Source: CAVSPO01 sp963730005 | GTDB lineage: Bacteria > Actinomycetota > Actinomycetes > Propionibacteriales > Propionibacteriaceae | Reading direction: 5' to 3' | Assembly: GCA_963730005.1 (NCBI GenBank) | Contig: CAVSPO010000015.1 | Coordinates: 1 to 64,000 of the forward strand | Length of the DNA: 64,000 nucleotides | Shown: piece by piece, positions 33,316 to 41,214 of the stretch | Position numbering within the stretch: position 1 is the stretch's first letter | Layout of the letters: every line of letters starts with the position of its first letter | Notes under the pieces: model-generated | Database searches by the model: none | What the model was told of the DNA's origin: nothing | The model's input: only the letters and a program-made list of their open reading frames with translations | Program-made: the position numbers and the translations under genes

Positions 33316-33627
33316 ATGACGCTTGCGGATCGAGCCGCCCAACCCGACGCGACCGAGCGTGTGCTGGACGCCGTGGCTGCCATTCCACGTGGTCAAGTGA
33401 GGAGCTACGGCCAAGTCGGGGCCACGACGGGCGTCGGGGCCCGCCAGGTAGGGCGCATCCTCGCCGTACTCGGCGAACAGGTGCCTTGGTGGCGCGTGGT
33501 GCACGCCGACGGCTCCATCACCACGACCCTGCTGGAGGAGGCACAACGACTGCTGGCGCAGGAGGGCGTCGAGCTGGCGCCGGGCGGCGTGGCGCGTCGC
33601 GCTGTGGGCGAAAGAACCCTCTACTGA
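33316..33627 (+). CDS. MGMT-like / alkyltransferase-like (ATL) protein
   Basis: 103 aa, a stand-alone DNA-binding domain of O6-alkylguanine transferases. VRSYGQVGATTGVGARQVGRIL is the recognition-helix region. The alkyl-acceptor PCHR motif is replaced by Val-Pro-Trp58-Trp59-Arg-Val-Val, so it cannot transfer alkyl groups. ATL proteins of this type flip O6-alkylguanine and flag it for nucleotide excision repair. TAGGAG lies 7 nt before the ATG. It is divergent from adnA, the same neighbour relation as in mycobacteria. Confidence 0.9.
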   Translation: MTLADRAAQPDATERVLDAVAAIPRGQVRSYGQVGATTGVGARQVGRILAVLGEQVPWWRVVHADGSITTTLLEEAQRLLAQEGVELAPGGVARRAVGERTLY

Positions 33628-33802
33628 CTTGCCAGTTTTTTTCTTTTGGGTCTGCTGATGTGAGACAGTTGGCCTACTGCCTGCAGGGCACGGAAGCAGA
33701 TCCCGACAGCTGCAACCTCAACTGCACAACGTCGCGTCGAGTGGCGATTGAAAGGCACGGGTCGTGAGGTGCGATCCGAAAGAAACGCGCGTAGGAGTAA
33801 AG
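33628..33802 (+). promoter_or_regulatory. Leader region of the cold-shock gene
   Basis: 175 bp between the ATL stop and the csp ATG, AT-richer than its surroundings. It includes a T-tract (33636-33647, TTTTTTTCTTTT) soon after the ATL stop and a purine-rich GATCCGAAAGAAACGCG before the ribosome site. It probably contains the csp promoter and a long untranslated leader; a -10 was not confidently identified. Confidence 0.35.
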
Positions 33803-34012
33803 ATGGCACAGGGAACCGTCAAGTGGTTCAATGCCGAAAAAGGTTACGGCTTCATCGCAGTTGATGCCCCCGATCACGACGATGTATTCGTGCACTACAC
33901 CGCCATCGACTCGACCGGTTTCCGGTCACTCGATGAGGGTCAGAAGGTTGAGTTCGAGATCACCCAGGGCCCCAAGGGTCAGCAGGCAGATCACGTGCGC
34001 GTCATTGGCTGA
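33803..34012 (+). CDS. Cold-shock protein, CspA family
   Basis: 69 aa single cold-shock domain: [18 protein letters not shown] holds RNP1 (KGYGFI) and VFVHYTAI is RNP2. It binds single-stranded RNA/DNA and acts as an RNA chaperone. The start at 33803 is fixed by TAGGAG 5-6 nt upstream; an in-frame upstream ATG has none. A classic terminator follows at 34045. Confidence 0.97.
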   Translation: MAQGTVKWFNAEKGYGFIAVDAPDHDDVFVHYTAIDSTGFRSLDEGQKVEFEITQGPKGQQADHVRVIG

Positions 34013-34044
34013 TTGAAGCTGGACCGACACATACCTGATCACAC

Positions 34045-34080
34045 GAAGGCCTCACCTGACGGTGGGGCCTTCTGTTTGTT
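34045..34080 (+). terminator. Rho-independent terminator of csp
   Basis: GAAGGCCTCACC (34045-34056) and GGTGGGGCCTTC (34061-34072) form a 12-bp stem with one G.U and a 4-nt loop, followed by TGTTTGTT. Confidence 0.88.
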
Positions 34081-34094
34081 GGATCGGAGGCATC

Positions 34095-34949
34095 ATGGCG
34101 GAGCCGGTGAGTCACGTCCCTGCCACAGCCCAGGGGTCGCGGGACCGCTTCGTGTTGTCACCGCAGGACTGGGCGGGTGGTGCGAGCGACGTGGGCCGTC
34201 GGCACCGCCGCAACCAGGACGCAGTGGCCGTCGCGGCTGGGGTGGATGACTTCGGTGGCCAGCTGGCTGTCGTGGTGGTCAGTGATGGCGTCTCGACGTC
34301 GCTCAGCTCGGACCGGGCCTCCCAGGTGGCTGCCGAGACCGCTTGCGCCGCCTTGGTGACTGCCCAGAAGTCACGGCTCGCTGACGACGTCGAGCAGATC
34401 GCTGACGATGTGAGCGCTGCCTTCGCCGTTGCCAACGCACGAATCATCGAAGAGGCGGGAGAGGCCCCGCCCGGTTCGTATGCGACCACCATGATCATCG
34501 CCATCTGGCACGGCGGCCGGGTGCTGATCGGCAACGTGGGCGACTCGCGGGCCTACTGGTGCCCCGACGACGAGCCCGCGGCGCTGCTCAGCGTGGACGA
34601 TTCTCTGGCGCAGGCGCGGATCAGTCTGGGCGTCAGTCGGGAAGTGGCCGAAACGGGTGCGCAAGCTCACGCAATCACCAAGTGGCTGGGCCCTGACGCC
34701 CACGACGCCACTCCGTCATTGAGTTTGCTCGAGCTCGCTTGTCCGGGCTGGTTGCTCGTCTGCAGTGACGGCCTGTGGAACTATGCTTCCGATCCCGAGA
34801 CCCTGGCAGGGGTCCTGCGGGAGGCCACCCGGCAACCGGTGAACCAGAGCGCGGCCTTGATCAGCTCCCGACTGGTCGACTGGGCCAACGAGCAGGGCGG
34901 GCGGGACAACATCTCGGTGGCCTTGATGAGACTGGAGCTCCTGGATTGA
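34095..34949 (+). CDS. PP2C-family Ser/Thr protein phosphatase
   Basis: 284 aa. Metal-ligand Asp residues are in the expected motifs: RRHRRNQDAV, VVSDGVS, GDSRAYW, VCSDGLWNY and RDNISVAL. No transmembrane segment, so it is cytosolic, unlike PstP. The start ATG 34095 has GGAGG 4 nt before. It has no adjacent kinase in the window, so partners are unknown. The N-terminal ~30 residues (AEPVSHVPATAQGSRDRFV) are unstructured. Confidence 0.93.
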   Translation: MAEPVSHVPATAQGSRDRFVLSPQDWAGGASDVGRRHRRNQDAVAVAAGVDDFGGQLAVVVVSDGVSTSLSSDRASQVAAETACAALVTAQKSRLADDVEQIADDVSAAFAVANARIIEEAGEAPPGSYATTMIIAIWHGGRVLIGNVGDSRAYWCPDDEPAALLSVDDSLAQARISLGVSREVAETGAQAHAITKWLGPDAHDATPSLSLLELACPGWLLVCSDGLWNYASDPETLAGVLREATRQPVNQSAALISSRLVDWANEQGGRDNISVALMRLELLD

Positions 34950-34993
34950 GCCCGGCATCCCACCGTGGAGTCGACCTCGGTTGGCCGTCCGGG

Positions 34994-34999
34994 TAGGTT
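34994..34999 (+). promoter_or_regulatory. Leaderless -10 of the DUF3107 gene
   Basis: TAGGTT followed by 6 nt (GGTGGT) and the GTG start at 35006; no Shine-Dalgarno is present. Confidence 0.55.
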
Positions 35000-35005
35000 G
35001 GTGGT

Positions 35006-35239
35006 GTGGAGATCAAGATCGGCATCAGCAATTTCGGACGAGAAGTCGCCGTCGAGACGGAATCGACGGGTGACGACATTGAACAGGCACTGCGCACGGC
35101 GTTGGCCACAGAAGGTGGTGTCCTCACCATCGTGGGCGACAAGGGACGACGCATCCTCATCCCGGCATCCCAAGTTGGCTACCTCGACCTCGGACAGGAT
35201 CGCCCGCGTGCAGTCGGCTTTGGCGCCTTTGACGCCTGA
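35006..35239 (+). CDS. DUF3107 family protein
   Basis: 77 aa. It matches the actinobacterial DUF3107 family: MEIKIGISNFGREVAVETES at the start, then RRILIPASQVGYLDLG and a C-terminal VGFGAF. ATP-binding annotations are sometimes attached to this family, but no motif supports this here. GTG start, probably leaderless. The mycobacterial homologue (TB9.4) lies in the same csp/rhlE neighbourhood. Followed by a strong bidirectional hairpin. Confidence 0.92.
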   Translation: MEIKIGISNFGREVAVETESTGDDIEQALRTALATEGGVLTIVGDKGRRILIPASQVGYLDLGQDRPRAVGFGAFDA

Positions 35240-35248
35240 CACCATCAC

Positions 35249-35290
35249 GTTGCAGTGGCCCGGTAGCAATGGCTGCCGGGCCACTGCAAC
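35249..35290. terminator. Bidirectional terminator, DUF3107 / MiaE-like
   Basis: Arms 35249-35267 and 35272-35290 pair at 18 of 19 positions (core GCAGTGGCCCGG / CCGGGCCACTGC) around a 4-nt loop between convergent genes; the second arm abuts the stop codon of the minus-strand gene. Confidence 0.82.
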
Positions 35291-35291
35291 T

Positions 35292-35984
35292 TCACATCCC
35301 CAGGCCCATCCCCCGCAAACGCCTGGTGTTGGCGTCCACCATCGATTCCAGCAGATGGCCCACAGCCTCCAGATCTGACCCGTCCGCGGCCTTGGTCCCC
35401 GTCACCAGAGCGGCCAGATCGGCGTCCCTGGTGAACAGGCGTTGGGCCTGGCTGACCATTTCCCCCGCCAACCGACGACCCAGCAGCGCCAGTCGGCCTG
35501 CGTCGGCTGGGTGGCCCTCAAGCCACTGCTCAACCATGGCGGCCGCGAAGTCCGCCGTGCGTGGGTTGACGGCACCCCACCCCAGCAGGCCATTGAGCTG
35601 TTCACCGATGTACGGCGCCATCCGGTCAGCGAGGTCACTGATCAGGCCGGCGGTCAAGGACGTCTTCATCATTGCCTCAGGCCAGTCGGTCGGCACGATC
35701 GCATCATGGAATGCCTCCAGCGCGTCCTGGTAGGGCGCCATCGCGGTCACCACGTCAGGGGTTCGCGACGCCAGCTCGGCCGTCACCTGGTTGAACCGCA
35801 CCAACTGACCGGCCGCCAGTTTCGCCAGCTCGACCCGAATGCCGAGCACCGGTGCATTGGCCCCCGTGGCGGCCATTTCCTCGAAAGCCCGCAAGGCTTC
35901 ATAGGCTGCCATCCCCAACAATTGGCGCTCGCCAACTGCCCGGCTGACGAGCAGCGAATCCTGGTCAGATGCTCTGGAATCCAC
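35292..35984 (-). CDS. Ferritin-fold protein, MiaE_2-like
   Basis: 230 aa, almost all alpha-helical, similar to the tRNA-(ms2io6A)-hydroxylase-like ferritin family found beside rhlE in mycobacteria (Rv3210c). Glu and His residues that could bind di-iron occur in LLGMAAYEALRAFEEMAA, EALEAFHDAI and VEQWLEGHP, but a full EXXH pair set is not evident, so activity is uncertain. GTG start with TAGCCT (minus 35996-35991) 6 nt upstream: probably leaderless. Divergent from the DEAD-box gene. Confidence 0.82.
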   Translation of the reverse strand: MDSRASDQDSLLVSRAVGERQLLGMAAYEALRAFEEMAATGANAPVLGIRVELAKLAAGQLVRFNQVTAELASRTPDVVTAMAPYQDALEAFHDAIVPTDWPEAMMKTSLTAGLISDLADRMAPYIGEQLNGLLGWGAVNPRTADFAAAMVEQWLEGHPADAGRLALLGRRLAGEMVSQAQRLFTRDADLAALVTGTKAADGSDLEAVGHLLESMVDANTRRLRGMGLGM

Positions 35985-35990
35985 CTTGAC

Positions 35991-35996
35991 AGGCTA
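35991..35996 (-). promoter_or_regulatory. Leaderless -10 of the MiaE-like gene
   Basis: TAGCCT on the minus strand, then GTCAAG (6 nt), then the GTG at 35984. Confidence 0.55.
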
Positions 35997-35999
35997 GTG

Positions 36000-36245
36000 C
36001 CCGGACATCACGGAAACGGGAGAAACGCGCCGAGGCAGTAAGCTGTCAGTGGCGCACGAAGGGTGCGCCCTCGCATCATGCAGGTTCGTAGTCTGACATG
36101 CGTCTCCACGAATGTCAGACGTCTTCAGGGCACAGCGTCACACCTGGTGCCGGACGTCGGCCGTCGCGCCGCAGAACCTTGGCGCCTGATCGCGTGGCAA
36201 TGCTGGCCGCAGAGCGCTTGACTGCGCCGCGGAGAAACGAAGACC
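36000..36245 (+). promoter_or_regulatory. Long structured 5' leader of the DEAD-box helicase gene
   Basis: 246 bp before the ATG. A possible -10 TAAGCT lies at 36038-36043. Two hairpins follow: GGCGCAC (36051-36057)/GTGCGCC (36063-36069) and GTCTGACAT (36091-36099)/ATGTCAGAC (36112-36120). The rest, to 36245, has no conserved ORF. RNA-helicase mRNAs are often regulated through such leaders. Confidence 0.5.
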
Positions 36246-37775
36246 ATGACATCACCAGACAACGGGCCCGCCCAGACCCAGCCCCCCGAGGACCTCACCA
36301 CAGAAGCCACCTTCAGTGATCTGGGCGTCACTGCTCAGCTCGTGCAGGCTCTCACCGAGGTCGGCATCACGCATCCGTTCCCCATCCAGGAAATGTCGAT
36401 TCCCATCACGCTTTCGGGTGCGGACCTGATCGGACAGGCCCGCACCGGAACTGGCAAGACCCTCGCCTTCGGCCTGCCGATACTGCAACGAGTGCGGATT
36501 GAAGGCGACGAAGACTTCGAGGAGCTGAAGGCACCGGGCAAACCCCAGGCGCTGATCATGACACCCACTCGCGAGTTGGCGTTGCAGATCACCAACGACC
36601 TCAAGGTGGCTGCAACCAGGCGCAAGGCCCGCATCCTGACCATCTACGGCGGAGTCAGCTACGACGAGCAGCTGGACACCCTCAAATCCGGCGTCGACGT
36701 GGTGGTCGGCACGCCGGGCCGACTGCTCGACCTGGTGAACCGGCGCGACCTCGACCTGAGCCACGTCCGCATGCTGGTGCTGGACGAGGCTGACGAGATG
36801 CTCGACCTGGGGTTCCTGCCGGACGTGGAGCGTCTGGTCGCGCGCACGCCAGAGGGCAAGCAGACGATGATGTTCTCGGCAACCATGCCCGGTCCGATCG
36901 TTGCGCTGGCGCGAGCCAACATGCACCAGCCGGTGCACGTGCGAGCCGAGGGGCATGACGCACAGGTGACCGTCCCCGACACCACCCAGTTCATCTACCA
37001 GGCCCACGACCTGGACAAGCCGGAGATCATCGGCAAGCTGCTGCAGGCCTCTGGCGTCGAGAAGATGATGATCTTCACCCGCACCAAGCGGGCCGCGCAG
37101 CGCGTCGCTGACGACCTCATCGATCGCGGATTCTCGGCCACATCCATCCATGGTGACCTCAATCAGGCCGCCCGCGAGAAAGCGCTGCGCAAGTTCCGCA
37201 GGGGCGAGGTGCGGGTGCTGGTTGCCACCGACGTCGCGGCTCGGGGTATCGACGTCACGGGTGTCAGCCACGTGGTGAACTACGAGTGCCCGGACGACGC
37301 CAAGGCCTACGTGCACCGGATCGGCCGCACCGGCCGCGCCGGGAACAAGGGCGTGGCAGTGACGCTGGTCGACTGGGCCGACGTGACTCGCTGGAAGGTC
37401 ATCAACAAGACCCTCGGACTCCCCTTCGGTGACATCGCGGAAACCTATTCAACCTCGCCCCAGCTGCAGGCTGAGCTGAACATTCCTGAAGGCACCAGGG
37501 GACGGATCGCGGAGGGCAAGCCCCGCGAACACGGCCACGTCGAGCATGACCGCCGCGGACGGGGACACACCCGCGACCGGCAGCCCGCTGGACGCCGTCG
37601 GGATCGCCAGGACAACGGCGATGCCACCCGCGACGGCGCCAAGCCAGCTGAGAAGCGCGAACGCAAACCGCGCCGGCCTCGACGCCGGTTGCGCAACGGC
37701 CAGCCGATCGGCAACGAGACGCCCGAAGCACAGGCCGGCCAGCCGCCGGCACAGGACGGGTCGAGCGTTCAGTAG
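36246..37775 (+). CDS. rhlE: DEAD-box ATP-dependent RNA helicase (RhlE/CshA-like)
   Basis: 509 aa. Q motif (FSDLGVTAQLVQALTEVGI...PFPIQ), motif I ARTGTGKT, Ia PTRELALQ, GGVSYDEQ, TPGRLLDLV, II LDEADEML, III SATMP, V VATDVAARGID, VI HRIGRTGRAG. The C-terminal ~90 residues are Arg/Lys/Gly/Pro-rich, a disordered RNA-binding tail. Likely roles are RNA remodelling and mRNA decay. ATG with GGAG in CGGAGAAACGAAGACC upstream. Its 3' end overlaps trpS by 7 bp. The rhlE symbol rests on synteny with the mycobacterial locus. Confidence 0.94.
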   Translation: MTSPDNGPAQTQPPEDLTTEATFSDLGVTAQLVQALTEVGITHPFPIQEMSIPITLSGADLIGQARTGTGKTLAFGLPILQRVRIEGDEDFEELKAPGKPQALIMTPTRELALQITNDLKVAATRRKARILTIYGGVSYDEQLDTLKSGVDVVVGTPGRLLDLVNRRDLDLSHVRMLVLDEADEMLDLGFLPDVERLVARTPEGKQTMMFSATMPGPIVALARANMHQPVHVRAEGHDAQVTVPDTTQFIYQAHDLDKPEIIGKLLQASGVEKMMIFTRTKRAAQRVADDLIDRGFSATSIHGDLNQAAREKALRKFRRGEVRVLVATDVAARGIDVTGVSHVVNYECPDDAKAYVHRIGRTGRAGNKGVAVTLVDWADVTRWKVINKTLGLPFGDIAETYSTSPQLQAELNIPEGTRGRIAEGKPREHGHVEHDRRGRGHTRDRQPAGRRRDRQDNGDATRDGAKPAEKRERKPRRPRRRLRNGQPIGNETPEAQAGQPPAQDGSSVQ

Positions 37776-38896
37776 ACCATCTGCATGGCGGTGTGCACAT
37801 CGCGGAGGGTGGCGTCGGCCATGGCATTGGCACGTTCGTTGCCCTCCCGCAAGACCCGTTGCAGGTAGCCCTGCTCGGCCACCAGTTCCGCGCGGCGGGC
37901 CCTGATGGGAGCGAACTTCTCGTTGACGACCTCGGTCACCAGCTTCTTCAGACCGCCGCCGCCGCCGTCGCCGATGTGCTCCGCCACCTCACGGGGGTCA
38001 CGTCCGGTGCACAGCGCCGCGATGGTGACCAGATTCGAAACCTCGGGACGGTTGCCGGGGTCGTAGGTGATGTGTCGGTCGGAGTCGGTGACGGCCCTCT
38101 TGATCAGCTTGGCGGTCTGGTCGGCCGTCATGCCGATCTCGATGGTGTTGCCCTTGGACTTGCTCATCTTGGTGCCGTCCATGCCCAGGATGATGCCGCC
38201 GGCGCTCAGCAACGCCTCCGGCTGCGGGAAGACCGGGTGGTCGGGCACAGCCCGGCCGTACCGCTCGTCGAAGCGCCGGGCGATGACGCGAGTTTGCTCC
38301 AGATGGGGTAGCTGGTCCTTGCCCACCGGCACGAGGTTGGCCTTGCAGAAGAGAATGTCCGCTGCCTGGTGCACCGGGTAGGTCAGCATCAGCCCGGACA
38401 TCGGACGATCCCCGGTCGCATCCAGCTCGGACTTGACGGTGGGGTTGCGGCGCAGCTCGGCGTCGGTGACCACCGAAAGGAACGGCAACAGCAGCTGGTT
38501 GAGCGCCGGCACCTGCGAATGCGTGAAGATCGTCGAGCGTGCCGGGTCGATGCCCACTGCCAGGTAGTTCGCGATGGCGGAGTACACGCGGTCCCGCACG
38601 GGGCCGACACCGTCGCGGTCCGTGATGACCTGGTAGTCGGCGATCACCACCCAGGTGTCGACCCCCAGATCCTGCAACCGGACGCGGTTGGCCAGCGACC
38701 CGAAGTAGTGGCCGATGTGCAACTCCCCCGTGGGGCGGTCACCGGTCAGCACGCGATACTTGCCGGGACTGACCTTGAGTTCCGTCTCGATCCGCTCGCT
38801 GACCTGCTGGGATCGCCACAACGACGCCTCGGATGTGGACTGGGCCAGGGCCTCCCCGGCATCCGTTTCAGGGGTCTGTTCGAGCTGCTCAGCCAT
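37769..38896 (-). CDS. trpS: Tryptophanyl-tRNA synthetase
   Basis: 375 aa class Ic synthetase charging tRNA-Trp. GDRPTGELHIGHYFGSL holds the HIGH signature (His60-His63) and GMDGTKMSKSKGN the KMSKS loop (~243-247). PVGKDQLPHLEQTR is the conserved central element. A ~40-residue N-terminal extension (AEQLEQTPETDAGEALAQ...) is acidic. The start at ATG 38896 has AGGAAGG upstream; earlier in-frame starts lie in the PHP gene's end. It converges with, and overlaps, the DEAD-box gene. Confidence 0.95.
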   Translation of the reverse strand: MAEQLEQTPETDAGEALAQSTSEASLWRSQQVSERIETELKVSPGKYRVLTGDRPTGELHIGHYFGSLANRVRLQDLGVDTWVVIADYQVITDRDGVGPVRDRVYSAIANYLAVGIDPARSTIFTHSQVPALNQLLLPFLSVVTDAELRRNPTVKSELDATGDRPMSGLMLTYPVHQAADILFCKANLVPVGKDQLPHLEQTRVIARRFDERYGRAVPDHPVFPQPEALLSAGGIILGMDGTKMSKSKGNTIEIGMTADQTAKLIKRAVTDSDRHITYDPGNRPEVSNLVTIAALCTGRDPREVAEHIGDGGGGGLKKLVTEVVNEKFAPIRARRAELVAEQGYLQRVLREGNERANAMADATLRDVHTAMQMVY

Positions 38897-38951
38897 CGTC
38901 GCCTTCCTGCGCCGGCCCCGGCCGGCTCCGCGTGTCCTCTGTGCCGTCAGC

Positions 38952-39821
38952 CTAGCGCCGGCCACCTCGCCGATCGATTTCTGCCACCAAGCGTTCAAAC
39001 TGCTCGACGCCGGTGGTGCAGCTGCCCAAGTCGTTGCCGGTCTTGCCGGCTCCGTGATAGTCGCTGGCTCCGGTCCGGATCAGCCCCAGTTCAGTGGTGA
39101 GAGCGCCCAGCACCGCGCGCACGTCATCGTCGTGATCGGGATGGTCGACCTCAACTCCGTCCAGACCGGCGTCAGCCACCAGCCCCGTCAGCACGTGCAG
39201 CGGCAACGCAGCCCTGCTACCCGGCCCCCAGGCGTGAGCAACGACAGCCACTCCCCCAGCCCTGTGCACCAGGGCGACACCGGTCTGCAGTGGCGTGTAA
39301 TAGCGTGACACGTAGGCTGGTTTGCCATCGCCCAGGTATTCGTCGAAGGCCTGCCGCCGGTCGGCGACGTAACCCTTGCTGACCAGCACGTCTGCGATGT
39401 GCGGACGGCCGATGGATGGGGAGTCGGCGGCCTGAGCCAACACTTCGTCCTCGGTGATCGCCAGCCCCAGTGCAGTCAAGCGGTCACACATCGCGCCGAC
39501 TCGCCCGAACCGTCCCGCGCGAGCTCGCTGCAGCTCCTCGCCCAGCTCCACATCGTCGTGGCGACAGCCATACCCGAGCAGATGGACCTGGCGCACCGGC
39601 CCGCCGTCCGGTTCAGCCAGGCAGCAGCTCAGCTCCAGACCGTTCAGCACAGTCACGCCGACCTGCTGGCCACGCCGCTGGGCCGGCAGCACTGCGGCGA
39701 AGTTGTCGTGGTCACACACCGCGATCACGTCGAGCTCAGCCCGTTGGGCGGCAGCGACAAGCTGATCCGGGCCGTCCGTACCATCGGAGGCGGTGCTGTG
39801 AGTGTGCAGGTCGATGCGCAT
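38952..39821 (-). CDS. PHP-domain phosphoesterase (TrpH/YciV-like)
   Basis: 289 aa. PHP motifs: MRIDLHTHSTASDG (HxH), AVCDHDN (motif II), NGLELSC (Glu), GRPHIADVLV, VVAHAWGP, EVDHPDH, GASDYHG at the end. This ligand set makes a trinuclear metal site. COG0613 enzymes of this type (RNase AM / YciV) are 5'-3' exonucleases or nucleoside-3',5'-bisphosphate phosphatases; which applies here is unknown. ATG 39821 was chosen since HTHS must lie near the N-terminus. Divergent from the DUF2505 gene. Confidence 0.93.
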   Translation of the reverse strand: MRIDLHTHSTASDGTDGPDQLVAAAQRAELDVIAVCDHDNFAAVLPAQRRGQQVGVTVLNGLELSCCLAEPDGGPVRQVHLLGYGCRHDDVELGEELQRARAGRFGRVGAMCDRLTALGLAITEDEVLAQAADSPSIGRPHIADVLVSKGYVADRRQAFDEYLGDGKPAYVSRYYTPLQTGVALVHRAGGVAVVAHAWGPGSRAALPLHVLTGLVADAGLDGVEVDHPDHDDDVRAVLGALTTELGLIRTGASDYHGAGKTGNDLGSCTTGVEQFERLVAEIDRRGGRR

Positions 39822-39852
39822 GCCCCATTGTCCAGCAACTTCTTGTCTGGGC

Positions 39853-39858
39853 CAGAAT
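39853..39858 (+). promoter_or_regulatory. Candidate leaderless -10 of the DUF2505 gene
   Basis: CAGAAT, 6 nt before ATG 39865, no ribosome site. It deviates from TAnnnT at position 1. Confidence 0.35.
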
Positions 39859-39864
39859 GGACCC

Positions 39865-40341
39865 ATGCACATCCATGCGCACCATGAATACGCCGCTGAG
39901 CCCCGGCTCGTCCACGACATGCTCATCAGTGAGGAGTTCCTGCGCCGGGTGGTGGCCAAGTTCGATGCCACTTCCTCCGCTGTGTCTGTCCAGGACGGGC
40001 GCAGCAGCGTCGAGTTGGAGATGGATGCCCCCGAGCAGGTCCGCAAGATCATCGGGGCATCGTTGCGAGTCTCCCAGAACACGGAATGGCTGCCGCTGGC
40101 TGGCGACGGCACTTCTTCGGGTACCGTCTCCGCCACTGTCGCCGGCATGCCCGCCCAGCTGCTGGGCGTTGCGAAACTCGCCCCCGGCGGCAAGGGCACC
40201 ACGGTCGATTACGACGGCACCTTCGAGATCAAGCTGCCACTGATAGGCAACAAGCTGGCGAGCGTCGCGTACCCCTACGTGATGAAGGTGCTGAATGTCC
40301 AGCAGCCGGTGGGTGACGCATTCCTTGCCGAGAACGCCTGA
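39865..40341 (+). CDS. DUF2505 family protein (SRPBCC-like)
   Basis: 158 aa. Pattern of a START/SRPBCC-like lipid-binding fold: HAHHEYAAEPRLVHDMLISEEFLRRV at the start, beta-rich centre (SVELEMDAPEQVRKI), then TTVDYDGTFEIKLPLIGNKL near the C-terminus with a final amphipathic helix. It matches actinobacterial DUF2505. Ligand unknown. It stops directly against the Ku stop codon (no spacer), convergent. Confidence 0.86.
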   Translation: MHIHAHHEYAAEPRLVHDMLISEEFLRRVVAKFDATSSAVSVQDGRSSVELEMDAPEQVRKIIGASLRVSQNTEWLPLAGDGTSSGTVSATVAGMPAQLLGVAKLAPGGKGTTVDYDGTFEIKLPLIGNKLASVAYPYVMKVLNVQQPVGDAFLAENA

Positions 40342-41211
40342 TCAGCTCGCCTGTTTGCGCCGCTTGGCCGGGGCCTTGGTAGGGCTGGATGTGGTCGACT
40401 CCGCCCCGTCCCCGGCTGCAGCGGTGGCCTCGCGGCGCTTCTTGGCTGCCTCCACCGAAGCCTTGAGCGCCGCCACCAGGTCGATGACCTCGCCGCCTGC
40501 GCTTGCCTCGGCGGTGGGCTCGGGTAGCGGGACGCCCGCCAACTTCGCGTTCACCAGCTCTTCCACGGCTGACCGGTAGTTGTCCTGGTAGTCGTCGGGC
40601 TGCCACTGCCCCGACAACTGCTCGATGAACACCTCCGCCATCCCGACCTCGGCAGTGGTGGCCGTGACGTCCACGCTGGGTGCGGCAAACTGCGAATCGC
40701 GCACCTCGTCGGGCCACAGCATCGTGTCCAGCACCAGCAGGTTGCCTTTGGCCCGGATCAAACCCAGTGACTCCCGACTGCGCAGCGCCACCTTGACGAC
40801 TGCTGAGCGTCCTGTCCTGGCCAGCGCATCGCGCAACAGCACATACGGTTTGACGCCAACCGTCTCCGCTTCGATGTAGTAGCTCTTCTCGAAGTAGACC
40901 GGATCGATGTCGGATTCATTGACGAATTGCACGATCTCGACGGCTTTGCTGCTGCTCAACGGCAGTGACTCGAAATCTTCCGCGGTGAGCACAACGACTC
41001 GACCGTCTGGCGCCTCATAGCCCTTCGCGATCTCGCTGTAGGGCACTTCCTGGCCATCCTTCTCACAAACCCGCTTGTACCTGATGCGTCCGCTGTCCGC
41101 GGCGTGCACTTGGTGGAAGGCGACGTCCTTGGCCTCCGTGGCGCCGTAGAGCTTGACGGGAATGGTGATGAGGCCGAACGAAATGGCCCCCTTCCAGATG
41201 GGTCGAGGCAT
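40342..41211 (-). CDS. ku: Ku protein (non-homologous end joining)
   Basis: 289 aa. The Ku core begins MPRPIWKGAISFGLITIPVK and continues VAFHQVHA, RIRYKRVCEKDGQEVPYSEI, VYFEKSYYIEAE, VKVALRSRESLGLIRAK. It forms a homodimer ring on double-strand ends and recruits LigD. The last ~45 residues are Lys/Arg/Ala-rich, the extended DNA-binding tail usual in bacterial Ku. No ligD was seen in the window. The gene follows DUF6912 by 3 bp, so they share a transcript; it abuts DUF2505 convergently. Confidence 0.97.
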   Translation of the reverse strand: MPRPIWKGAISFGLITIPVKLYGATEAKDVAFHQVHAADSGRIRYKRVCEKDGQEVPYSEIAKGYEAPDGRVVVLTAEDFESLPLSSSKAVEIVQFVNESDIDPVYFEKSYYIEAETVGVKPYVLLRDALARTGRSAVVKVALRSRESLGLIRAKGNLLVLDTMLWPDEVRDSQFAAPSVDVTATTAEVGMAEVFIEQLSGQWQPDDYQDNYRSAVEELVNAKLAGVPLPEPTAEASAGGEVIDLVAALKASVEAAKKRREATAAAGDGAESTTSSPTKAPAKRRKQAS

Positions 41212-41214
41212 GCG

